Assembly: GCF_001039355.2 (NCBI RefSeq)
Contig: NW_019775378.1
Span: 108,204 to 172,203, forward strand
Length of the DNA stretch: 64,000 nt
Source of the DNA: Lingula anatina
Taxonomy: Eukaryota; Brachiopoda; Lingulata; Lingulida; Lingulidae
Direction of reading: 5' to 3'
Part shown: positions 11,977 through 23,566 of the stretch, one piece after another
Position numbering within the stretch: the first letter of the stretch is position 1
Layout: every line of letters begins with the position of its first letter
Translations under genes and position numbers: made by a program
Notes under the pieces: generated by a model
The model's input: the letters and a program-made list of their open reading frames with translations, nothing else
Told to the model about the DNA's origin: nothing
The model's database searches: none

Positions 11977-14066
11977 TTCATGGGCTTAAAAGTATTGCTA
12001 TCAGAATCACACTGAAGTGAACTTGCAAAGTTGACTGACAAGGGGTAACTAATAGTGGTTTGATTTAGTCTCTACATTAAGAGGATAACTATCCCCTTAA
12101 GTCCTCAAAAGGTCACTGTGCTAAAGTCATCAATATCAGTGAGTAAATGCTGGTAAATGTGAAAGGTCTTTACCGTGCCTCTTATGTGTCTTGCATTCGG
12201 GGGCATCAATCGAACATTTAAGCAGGACAAAATAAGATTTATTTGCTGAAAATCCAAAATCGGAGACCTTATCAAATTAAGTTTGGTATTGGTTTATTGC
12301 GTGTCATTCAGTTACGCTGATTTCACTTAGCGAGTGCCCACCAGGGTTGGGTCAATCCATGTAAAGACCCGTCACTGGGTGGGATGTAATTAAAGATTGC
12401 GTCCAAATATTGCGATATACATAACTTTATATATATTTTATTCTACAGCCTCATTGTTCATTCAACTGAAATATGTTTATCGTAAACCACTCACAGACGT
12501 ATTGTACCTGCGTCCTCGACCACTTCTTTCTTCAGTTGTTTGTCAAAATCAAAGCCATCCAATTAACAGTTTGCAAAATCACTACACTAATAATCCAGAG
12601 TCTACATTAACGACTCTAATGACTTTCCCCTTAGCATTCAATGACAGTCTGACAGCATTTACGTGTCTTACTGATATACCCATCAACATTTGCCATGAGA
12701 GTATATACATGTGGTAACACTGAAAGTAGTGAAACTTCATTTTTGATGTTAAAAACGTAGGCAAAATATCATATGTCTAGCTCACAGCCCTGTGCATACT
12801 CCGCGGGAAACACGTAGAAAAATATACGCGTAACTAACAATGCAAACTGACCAATCTTATTTATTTAATCTTTGTTCTAAATGAAGGTGTAAGGTCATTT
12901 CAAATGTCAAATGTATCGGAGTGAGACTTAATAACGTCTGCTCAATAGGAAACAACGCTGACAGTATATTTGACTGCTGTGCATTTATCTGCTAGGGTAT
13001 TTTGGTGAAGTTTGTTTCACTAAAGATATGTTAATAGGGTTGAAATTTGAGAACAATTGGGGAACGGCAGCTCACGTTTGTTAGTCAAACTGGAGGAAGA
13101 AGTTACAGAAACTAAATGATAACAAATGTTTTACTCGTGCATAAAGGTAAAAAAGGTGTACATGTACGAAAAACTACCGCGGTATTCAACAAACTTTACA
13201 CTTATCAGAATACTGGATTTTACTTAAATAAGGTACGTAGAGTCGATGGATTTGCTAAGACCAAATTATAGGGCTGAATTTTCTTACATAACACGTCTAA
13301 GCAAACTACTCGCTTTGGGCTCCCCAACCACACGTTTGTTTGAATTGATTTATGATTCCATCAGTTACATTATGGGCCTACAATTATTTGAACGGCATCT
13401 CAATTGATCGAGCTTGATTGTTCCTGTTGGTTCGGAACCCTTCCATATATCAAACACAGTAAAATCAGTTTCTCTGTTACTAACGCTTGTCAGAGCGTCA
13501 GATTTTTTACGGTGATTTGGGAAACATATTGAGTAGACTTACTGAACCTCATAACTGGGAGATATATTGAACGGTAGCTCATTTCATAATCCCCTCATGT
13601 TAAGGTGGAAGAGCCAATTGCTTATCACAACAATTGTACTGCCTCTCGCTCAATAATGACTAAATGTGCATAAAATTTAGCCAGCTGGGCCCAGTTTCAT
13701 AAAGGACGTTTAGCACTAACCAGTGTATAAGCCTAACCAGTGGAGAAATTCTCTAAAAACCCGTTAACTAAATGAGGGTTAAAATTGTGTTTCATAAATA
13801 GTGTTTAAACAGCCGGTTAGTTAACCCCATAGCGCCGGGAACCGCACATATGCGGTTCGTTTTAAAAAGTCCTCAGTGCCGGGAACCGCATATACGCGGT
13901 TTCTGTGTTTACATGCTTGTACTGTCCCTTGTCTTTTGTAACAATTCATGCTTCTATCACAAGACTAACTTAATGTTAGTTTTTTGTTTACTACCGGCTT
14001 TTGAAAGACGTGTAGCGAGAAATAGATAATGAAAAAGCGGTTTATTTCAACCATTGTCGAGGCGCT

Positions 14067-14216
14067 ATGAAGTCATCATGGCGGCGAGAAGTCAGCAGAA
14101 GTTATGGGTTGAGAAATGTTTTAGATTTGTTAGAAAATTCAGACTTCGGGGAAGAGTTCTTGATAGATTTTGATACTCCGGTTACTTCGAAGATGATGTA
14201 CCTTTGCCTAGTATAA
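14067..14216 (+). pseudogene. Possible remnant of piggyBac transposase N-terminus
   Basis: 49 codons with an acidic stretch (LENSDFGEEFLIDFDT) of the kind found at piggyBac transposase N-termini, then a stop. Too short to classify alone; the call rests on its place inside the TTAA-flanked element. Confidence 0.35.
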
Positions 14217-14368
14217 GTTGTCAGAGAGCAGATTCCGTCGTGGGGCTTGATTTATGAAAAACGCTGATGATACTAACGGCAGTAACCAAGCAGACGACAA
14301 TAGTAATTGGAATTGCTATATCGCTGATAAAATGACTGTAACCGTGGCAAGTCAGGCTAAACGTTGCC

Positions 14369-14615
14369 TTGTGTGCTGCATCAACATGCATTTTCCTGCT
14401 TGTGCATAAATACAAATGTCATATGTTACGTTGTACTGCATCAACATGTCTTTTCCTGCTTATGTCTCAGTACAAATGACATATGTTTACTTGTGTGTTA
14501 CATCAACACATGTCTTTTCCTGCTTGTGTATAAATACAGATGTAATATGTTTACTAGTGCGCTGTATCAACATATCTTTTCCTGCTTGTGTATTAGTACA
14601 AATGCCACGTTTACT
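14369..14615 (+). repeat. Minisatellite, four units of 60-63 bp, inside the piggyBac-like element
   Basis: Repeated core TCAACATGTCTTTTCCTGCT followed by TGTGTATAAATACAAATG and CATATGTTTAC, starting near 14381, 14441, 14503 and 14566. Units differ by a few substitutions and 1-3 bp indels. Confidence 0.85.
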
Positions 14616-15467
14616 TGTATTTTTATGATGCAATTTTTATTCACGAAAGTGTAATGTTTGCTCATGATAATGTATGTATTCTTGTATATGGTTTGAGTGC
14701 TAAACAAAATTTTATGAGTATCGTGGTTCAGTTGATTAAAAAAAAAACTATGGAAAACTTTCGTAAAAAGCACTAAATTTACAATATTTTTGTAATTATA
14801 AAAGTAATTAGGTGGAAGTCTTCTAGTCAGCTAGCCTGTCTGTATATTGTGCAACTCTGACGTGATACAGGTTTTTAGGTACAGCACGCATCCCAGAAAA
14901 TTTATTATATCTCAAAAACTAAATAAGATATCTTTCTGAAATTTTCTGACATTGTTTAAGACATATTTCGGATGTTTAAGAGAAAATTTCAACAAATTAT
15001 CTGGTAAAGTGAAAAATAATGTGCATGCTGAAATTAAAGTTTTTGTTTTTTACTTCTCTTCGAGAAAAACAAGTCTCATATTTAAACTCCTGCTATTACT
15101 ACCTTAGTTAACAAATGTGAATAAAACTGATATGACTTTAAAGCTTACATTCTTGGCTTTTTAAAAATGTACAGTTTTTAGGTGTTTTCTAGACAAGTAA
15201 ATATATTATCATTGATTAAATGAGACCGCCAGTAAAATTGAGTGCATCTGGGTAGAGGGCTCAGGATCAAGGGCACTTTCTAGGTCAGATGCTGCCAGGC
15301 TCTATGGGGTTAACCGACGTTTAAATATTTCATCCAGCGTTTAGTTGCTATATATGAACAACTTAACTAGACCATATTTGGGAATGAAATTACCCAGAAT
15401 GCAAGGGGTTTCTATAAACAAAATAAAAGACCCATAATCCATTGTTTGTTTTTGTTGTCTGCTAACT

Positions 15468-15773
15468 TTATCCATTGTCACATTGTCGAAACATGTCGCA
15501 GAAACAAAAAAGGGCAAAAAATCGTAGTGCCAGTAATATTTGCTCTCTGATACTCAGAGAATAATTCCTCTCCGTCTCTGGAACTTGCTGTTTATCTTTG
15601 AGTAAATTTTCTTGGTATATGATGGAATTTCTGCTCAATCTTAATCGCTCAATCAGTTCTTGATCAGTCCCATCTTCAAAATTGAAATAATCTCTACGAA
15701 CATTCCCCCGTTTACGTGCCCTAAATGGCATATACCTATTGGGATTTCTGGCAAACCGCAGTTGGTTTGCCAT
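15468..15773 (-). pseudogene. N-terminal fragment of a Harbinger (HARBI1-like) transposase
   Basis: 101 codons from ATG at 15773. The sequence has a basic start, then DQELIERLRLSRNSI and SLSIREQILLALRFFAL, the helical N-terminal region of HARBI1-like nucleases (usually followed by a VGD-type turn and the DDE core). The frame ends just after this, and none of the DDE residues are present. It lies inside the TIRs of the 13688-15941 element. Confidence 0.75.
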
Positions 15774-15944
15774 TTTTATCCACTGTTTAAGAAATTTAAA
15801 CTACCTTCTTTGGAGCGTATAAATTTAACCAGCCGTTGAGGAGATTTAATCGGTATTAATGAAATCCGGTTAAACGTCCTTTAATTTAAACGCTTGATTT
15901 AATCGGCGGTTAGTGCTATACGGTCTTTATGAAACTTGGCCCTG

Positions 15945-16550
15945 GTGTTTGGGTGAATTTTTGTCATACCTTATTTTTCCACGATGATATATACATATAC
16001 TTGCGGTGCAAATAAGTTTCACCTTACATGAGTAAACTTTTGGGGCTAAAGGTCTCTACTAGCATCCAAACTCATTTTTTGCGTCCTGATTTCATCCAAG
16101 TTTAAAGAGTAAGGCCATACAAATATTCTAACCAAATGCGTGTGACTTCAACAAGAAAATGATTTGTGTTCGCAACCCTGATGGCACAATCTAAGGGATC
16201 GCTCTTTCTGGGCTTCCTTAACTGTAATAAAGCAAAGCATGGTAATCGCTGCCAATTTTCACTTAACGCGCAAAGGGGCACTGGCACAGTATTTTCGAAT
16301 ATTAGGAAGTAAATTCCCTGGCAGAGGCGAAGGATCGTATTGTCATTTTGAAAAATGTTCTGAGAGTATTTTACAAGGAAACCAGACGGCCGATTAATCA
16401 CGGTCACTAAGAAAGAGATTAAGAGGTTGAGATATCAAAATGCTGATCAGTTCCAGCATTGCACTTTTGTACTACGATTTATTGAGCGCCACGGTGTGCA
16501 TATAAAGACGTACTATACAGAAGTATTGGCTCAAGACCTTTACGCGACAG
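15945..16550. other. No gene recognised
   Basis: A 101-codon minus-strand frame (16102-16407) has no resemblance I recognise and no splice context. Confidence 0.5.
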
Positions 16551-18488
16551 GGGGGGTCTAACAAACCGGCCATAAACGAAATAACAAATGTAATGGGCAT
16601 TTATTGAGAATTTGGAAGTACAAGTATTGTTTTAAAAAAGTATTGTTTATTCATGGTATGAATCTTTAGATCGTCTAGAAAATAAACTCTCAACAAGTAA
16701 AATAAATGGGGTACCAATCTATTGTATGCGAAGGACTTGTGTATTGTAATATTGACGACGACAAGTTGGATTTTTCAAACGTTAATCACTTATTACCGAT
16801 TGTTCATACAAATTTAATAGTACTTATACCCTATTTCTCCGTACCGATCATGCATTTACATGTTTTCTTGTCTTTTGCGTGATTACCGGGAATTTACTCG
16901 TGTGGGTGTGTGTGGGGGGGGAGACAAAAAACGCATTGTTTTCATTGTGTGCCTTTGTATTTATTGAAGGCACAAACAAACTGGTAAAAGCTGGTAGTAA
17001 CGCCCTTCACGAAAGACAATTAATGACCAATTAAAAATGCTGTGCAGAAAAGGCGTTGGATAGATGACAGCTATTCCTCTTTATCTAGAATAAAAGGAAA
17101 CTCATTTATCTATTTGATGTGCTTAGATATGATCACATTTAGTTCTGTTCAGTTACATATGCTAAGATCACAAACATCATCAATAACCAAAAGATATACA
17201 CATCACCCGCGCAATTAATCATAATCTAAACTCTCTTTGATCATTTAATTAATTCCACCCTACGTGTCTACTGGATGCCAACGAGGTTATCAATATTGAT
17301 ATCTAACTTAATTTTGTTTTCAGTATCGCCTTAACGCATTTTAGAATAAGTGATGGGAATAATTTCAAATAGATATCACATATAAAAAACAAACTTTAAA
17401 TCAAAGGGGTGCTAATGACAAAAGCGTTTATAAAACGAAAAAACCGTTACGTGTCTTCAAAAAACCAAAGCTCTACATCTCTTTAGTACTTGTGTCAAAT
17501 CACTTAAGTCAGAGCACTGAAGGCCTCTTGGATGCTAGTAAGATAGACGGTACTTTGATATCCGAAAAATAAAAAATAATAATAATATTTTGTGGGTTAA
17601 TGATCTACACAATTTACCGTTGGACCAGAATACCTTTACGTGATCGTCTGCTTCGCTCAAACAGGATTTTCTTGTCTGTGCGTGAAATAACACATCAGAT
17701 TGCAGTTGTGTTGATAAAGAATCCGTGATCATTCTAACGTGCATGTTTCAAAACAAGGTTAATAAGACAAGACAGAGGGTGTACGCCAAACTATGCATTT
17801 TAGTCAGATGACAAGTAACAGGTGTTTTCAACCTCGTCTGCACATGTATTCGCATTATTTTGGATATACATGTGTATGTATGCACCTGCGTGACATGGGT
17901 TATAACGTTTCCCGTGGCAATAAATGCATATTAAAATACGGCCTTTGCGTGAACCATTTTGCCACCTGCTATTTGCACATAATCTTTATTTATCGGTGAA
18001 AAACAGAAGATTTCTCAGAGTGCGGCTGAATATTGATAATAATTCACTCCAAGATAACAGCACTTTATATGGTGCATGTTTTAAGAATATGTAAATGGCT
18101 TGTCTCAGATAATGTTCATAAGCATAGTTTCTTGTATTTCAATTGTATAATATCAATAAAAATGGAAATGCCCACACCCTATCAATAACCTACAGAGAAG
18201 ATTATGCAAACGTAGCAATGCATTGCTAATGGACGCCGCTTATTCATTTCCTTTAAAGACACGGTGGTAAATTGAAGAACGGTTCTAGTTAGCTTGTAAG
18301 GCTTCCTCCAGTTTTTTCGCGAATGCCAATGTTTAATAATCTTAAAGCACGCTTGCTTATCGGAAATCGACATGATTGTTGTTTTGGTTGGTTTTGTAAG
18401 ACCTGTTTATTAAAAGACTTGTTTATGTTATGTGCCCTCGTGAAATTTTCATTTGGGTCACGGACTGAATGTACAAAAGCTCCAGGTA
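16551..18488. repeat. Duplication 1, left copy (contig overlap)
   Basis: Matches 18490-20453 from end to end, separated only by the N at 18489. The left portion has many substitutions and indels, including an 11-bp and a roughly 28-bp length difference. The last roughly 550 bp (from about 17940) appear identical. No recognisable genes. Confidence 0.9.
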
Positions 18489-18489
18489 N
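18489..18489. other. Single-N assembly gap 1
   Basis: One ambiguous base exactly at the junction of two near-identical copies of about 1.95 kb. Confidence 0.95.
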
Positions 18490-20453
18490 GGGGGGAGGTC
18501 AAACAAACCGGCCATAAACGAAATAGCAAATGTAATGGGCATTTATTGAGAATTTGGAAGTACAAGTATTGTTTTAAAAAAAGTATTGTTTATTCATGGT
18601 ATGAAGCTTTAGATCGTCTAGAAAATAAACTCTCAACAAGTAAAATAAATGGGGTTTCAATTTATTGTTTGCGAAGGACTTGTGTATTGTAATATTGACG
18701 ACGACAAGTTGGAGTTTTCAAACGTTTATCACTTATTACCGATTGTTCATACAAATTATATAGTACTTATACCCTATTTCTCCGTACCGATCATGCATTT
18801 ACTTGTTTTCTTGTCTTTTGCGTGATTACCAGGAATTTACTCGTGTGGGTGTGTGTGTGGGGGGGGGGGGGAGACAAAAAACGCATTGTTTTCATTGTGT
18901 GCCTTTGTATTTATTGAAGGCACAAACAAACTAGTAACGCCCTTCACGAAAGACAATTAATGACCAATTAAAAATGCTGTGCAGAAAAGGCGTTGGATAG
19001 ATGACAGCTATTTCTCTTTATCTAGAATAAAAGGAAACTCATTTATCTATTTGATGTGCTTAGATATGATCACATTTAGTTCTGTTCAGTTACATATGCT
19101 AAGATCACAAACATCATCAATAACCAAAAGATATACACATCACCCGCGCAATTAATCATAATCTAAACTCTCTTTGATCATTTAATTAATTCCACCCTAC
19201 GTGTCTACTGGATGCCAACTAGGTTATCAATATTGATATCTAACTTAATTTTCTTTTCGGTATCGCCTCAACGTATTTCAGAATCAGTATTGGGAATAAT
19301 TTCAAATAGATATCACATATAAAAAACAAACTTTAAATCAAAGGGGTGTTGATGACGAATGCGTTTATAAAACGAAAAAATTGTTACGTGTCTTCAAAAA
19401 GCCAGAGCTATACATCTCTTCAGTCCTTGTGTCAAATCACTAAAGGCAGAGCACCGATGGCCTCTTGGATGTTAGTTAGCATGTTACCGACGCTTTGATA
19501 TTCGAAAAAAAAAATTAAAAATAAAATATTTTGTGGGTTAATGATAGAGCGTTTGCCAAATTAATGATATATCACAATTTACTATTGGACCAGAGCGCTT
19601 TTACGTGATCGTCTGCTTCGCTCAAACAGGATTTACTTGTCTGTGCGTTAAAAAACTCATCGGATTGCTGTTGTGTTAATAAAGGAACCGTGATAATTCT
19701 AACGTGCATGTTTCAAAACAAGGTTAATAAGGCAAGGCAGACAGTGTATGCCAAACTATTAATTTTAGTCAGATGACAAGTAACGGGTGTTTTCAACCTC
19801 GTTCGCACATGTATTCGCATTATTTCAGATATACATGTGCACGTATGCTCCTGCGTGAAATGGGTTATAACGTTTTCCGTGGCAATAAATGCATATTAAA
19901 ATACGCCCTTTGCGTGAACCATTTTGCCACCTGCTATTTGCACATAATCTTTATTTATCGGTGAAAAACAGAAGATTTCTCAGAGTGCGGCTGAATATTG
20001 ATAATAATTCACTCCAAGATAACAGCACTTTATATGGTGCATGTTTTAAGAATATGTAAATGGCTTGTCTCAGATAATGTTCATAAGCATAGTTTCTTGT
20101 ATTTCAATTGTATAATATCAATAAAAATGGAAATGCCCACACCCTATCAATAACCTACAGAGAAGATTATGCAAACGTAGCAATGCATTGCTAATGGACG
20201 CCGCTTATTCATTTCCTTTAAAGACACGGTGGTAAATTGAAGAACGGTTCTAGTTAGCTTGTAAGGCTTCCTCCAGTTTTTTCGCGAATGCCAATGTTTA
20301 ATAATCTTAAAGCACGCTTGCTTATCGGAAATCGACATGATTGTTGTTTTGGTTGGTTTTGTAAGACCTGTTTATTAAAAGACTTGTTTATGTTATGTGC
20401 CCTCGTGAAATTTTCATTTGGGTCACGGACTGAATGTACAAAAGCTCCAGGTA
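18490..20453. repeat. Duplication 1, right copy (contig overlap)
   Basis: Begins directly after the N with a poly-G/GGTCAAACAAACCGGCC start matching 16551 onward and ends at ...CTCCAGGTA (20453), exactly where the left copy stops at 18488. Unique sequence follows. Confidence 0.9.
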
Positions 20454-20989
20454 ATAAAATCCGATACATAAGGATGCGAAACCTTATCAAAACAGTCACC
20501 CCGGGTGTGCTAATTAAAGAAACGCGAAGACATAGGGTTGTTATATCGATTGTAAAACAAAGTCATTGTCGTCAAGAATAAATTTGAAAAAAAAAAACAT
20601 ACGCGAAAAGAAAGAAAGCTGGTCCTCTGATTCCAAATTTCCAGTTGGGGTAAAAGTGGTGTTATATTAAAATATTTTCCGCTAAATGAGTCAATTATAG
20701 TTTTAGAAGCATGTATTGAATATCCAGGCATATAACATACATAATGCATAGTGTAATTAAAATCAATGCTGCTACAACATGGTGGCTGTCAGTATTATTT
20801 CTTTAAGCATAATATTATTGAATTAATCAACTGATATTATTAGTAAAGACCTCATAATACACTGCATTCACTAAATTCGCATAACACTAGCTGTTTATCC
20901 GGTGCAGACACATTCCACAACAGACATGCTCCATCGCGGTGAACTACTGCTAAGCTGACGACAGTCAAATTGTCTTCAAGTAATCTGTT

Positions 20990-23563
20990 ACATTTATTCC
21001 TTGACAATTGCGTTATCTTTGGCCAACACGCGTGGTTGTGTCATAATTTAACTACCGAACCCCTACGCCGCGTGCTGACTACCAATGTGGGGTGTATTCC
21101 AATACAAGAAGTACAGTATCTGGTATAAAATGAAACCGTAGATAATGGCACCCAAGTGATTTTACATGTATGCGCGTCTCCTGTCAGTTTGCGATCCCCT
21201 AGCTATATCAGGTACCGCCGATGCGTCTGTAGATTGAGAAAAGCTCCCCTCATTGGAGGCAACGTATTGAATAAACTTGCAACATTAGCACCCGATGCGA
21301 CTAAACTGTGGAATAAACGCAGGGGGATTAACACGAAACGTTTTTTGTTCTGCTCAGATGTCACTATAATGTACTTTTAATGGTTTTAGATGGGATTCAA
21401 ATTTATAGGATAGTGTCTAGAATCACGGTGGCTCCAGAGAAAACACTGGGTCTTTAGAAACCTAAGCAATAACTTACTCGTAACTAGTTTATCGTTTTCC
21501 CGTCAATTGTGCGCCGCGAAATGCTTAACGAGAATGTGATTTCCTTTGGATCTTAAAATCAGTACCATACAAAAAACAGTTTGTTACAGAAAGTATATCA
21601 TTATTCTAATTAAAGCATGGTTATACCCATCTTCAGCTAAATCCATAAGCATATATACTGTATATACGTGTCGGCAAATGCACGTACATATTTTCTTGCT
21701 TTTCAATGAACTATGGATTAAGCATGTCGCTCTCTTTTAGCGCATCAGGATCAAAAATATAACTTCTCAGCACAGAATCACTCCATTATAATCATCACCC
21801 TAGAAACATCCAAAAACTCTAGAAGCCTGGGTCGATTTAATTTTAGCACCTGGGGTGAGGGAAAATATTTGTAGCTGAGAACAAATATACCGGTTCAATT
21901 TCTTATGCACGCTCTTAGTGAGCACGGATTATGAAATGTCTCCATTCCTCCGGTACCGGGGATAAGTAAATGTCAACCCTTTCATGGCTTGTTTGAAGAC
22001 AAGAAGTAAGCGAAACCAAAAGCAGAGCTATTACCGGGGGTATAAATTCGCGTGACCTAATGCCATAAAACAAATGGTGTGGGTGACCTGCTCTGATTTT
22101 TCCGGGAGAGGGCTCTCAGACTCCATAAAGTATTTTAATGCTTGTCTAACAGAGAGGCTGACAGGTTTACGGGCTTACATCTTGTTCTAACCATTTAGCT
22201 CCATCGTCCGTTAACTTATGGGACTCTGGCATTGCGTGTATAGGTCCAGCCGTTTCTTTAAATGTACATGCATGTTACTCGTTCATTTCTGCATTGCAAA
22301 AGTATCCAACCATTAACTATATACTATATACATGAGCTTAACTATTAGGCATGTAGATTAGAACACAGCCATGAAATGTACTTATCGGGATTGAAGGATC
22401 GATTCTGCCCTTTACGAAAGGTCTGCTTGTCGTGTGTTCTGAAGAAAGTGGTGGCGCGATAGTCAGCAGTTTACCTGTCGGCGTTGACAAGCACCCACGC
22501 GCATAGGCACGCGAAGATTCGTGTCCATTTAAAGGTTAACTCACGCGTGCATTTACATGTTAAACTAAAACGAGTCGCTTAAAATAATACAAAACACATT
22601 AATAGCGAGTTATACTTAAATGCCTAACAGGTTAAATAATGAGTTATACCTAAACGCTTAACTTCAAAATTTAACAAAAAAAAAACCCCATAATGTCCCA
22701 TATTTCTCAAATGTCCGCTGAACATTCGCCTTTAACAATACTTCAAAACCAATATCCATAACCAAAAGAAAAAACGTCCAATACAAATGAATCTAACATA
22801 TGATTATTGAACCAAACCGTCTAGTCACATTGATCAAAATTAAGGGATTAATCATGGATGTCTTTTTCTGAAAGTCAACTTCATTAATTCCCTATATGCT
22901 GTCATTAATAGTATTTCTATGCGTAGGCTAATTCTTTATCGATAAATACAAAAGCGGCATTAACTTTAATTGTATTACTTCGCGTCAAAACTCAAAGAAC
23001 TTTCAGATATTAAAAAGCTGAAATTAACCTTTGGATAGACACTTCGACACTGATATACAAATTGGTTGAATAAGCTCTATTTATTTTGACTTAGTCAGTT
23101 CTGCAAATGGTTCTCTTTGAAGTTTTTGGCAAAGTAAGGTTCTAGGTATTGTGTTAAAGCAGTAGCGTTAGAATCAAATAGCTCTTCCCTGCATATCTCT
23201 TCATCTCTTCTTATTACATTAAGCACACATATCATACATCATTAATAACGTTCGAAATGATATAAAAACTATTGGTCTTATGGGAAATTTCCTGGTGCAA
23301 ACAAACAGACTTGCTTGGTGGTGAAAAGTTATTTATCATAGCAAAAGTATATCTAAAGATATCTTGAAAAGATTGAAAAGAAATGAAACAAGCTACTGTG
23401 TAAACTTCTATGGCAATAACACATGAAACACGTTGACAGAAATGAATTGTTAGGCGTATTTGTTCCCAATTAAGCAGTAATTTGACCAATACTTTCAGCT
23501 GTGTGAAAGTGCCCAAAAATTGTGAAATAATACATTCAGAAACATACATACCTACTACCAAAA
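20990..23563. repeat. Duplication 2, left copy (contig overlap)
   Basis: Starts at ACATTTATTCCTTGACAATT and ends at CCTACTACCAAAA before the N at 23565. Nearly identical to 23567-26143, with scattered substitutions and 1-4 bp indels. No recognised gene, apart from a possible gene B exon near 22.1 kb. Confidence 0.92.
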
Positions 23564-23564
23564 C

Positions 23565-23565
23565 N
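23565..23565. other. Single-N assembly gap 2
   Basis: One N between two copies of about 2.57 kb. Confidence 0.95.
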
Positions 23566-23566
23566 C

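Larger units (their letters stand above)
9797..13684. other. No gene recognised; simple repeats
   Basis: Holds the two microsatellites and the TTGCAAA patch listed above. No coding signal. Confidence 0.5.
13825..15309 (+). mobile_element. piggyBac-like element nested in the Harbinger copy
   Basis: 1,485 bp bounded by TTAA on both sides (13821-13824 and 15310-15313), with inverted termini CCCCATAGCGCC and CCCCATAGAGCC. TTAA duplication and C-rich ends are characteristic of piggyBac. A subterminal motif, GCCGGGAACCGC followed by a GCGGTT inverted partner, occurs twice near the left end (13832-13901). Only a short possible transposase start remains (14067-14216, 49 codons, LDLLENSDFGEEFLIDFD), so this copy is non-autonomous. 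Confidence 0.8.
13688..15941 (-). mobile_element. PIF/Harbinger-type DNA transposon, internally deleted, interrupted by a piggyBac-like insertion
   Basis: The ends are inverted repeats of about 34 bp sharing GGCC(C/A)AGTTTCATAAAG followed by TAGCACTAACC, flanked by a 3-bp duplication CTG (13685-13687 and 15942-15944). A 3-bp target duplication fits PIF/Harbinger. The minus strand at 15468-15773 encodes the N-terminus of a HARBI1-type transposase. The catalytic part is absent, so the copy is non-autonomous. Minus the inner insertion, the element is about 0.77 kb. Confidence 0.85.

Noticed and set aside
14350-14620. CRISPR-like regularly spaced repeats
   Set aside because: Contiguous tandem minisatellite in a eukaryotic transposon, with no distinct spacers.
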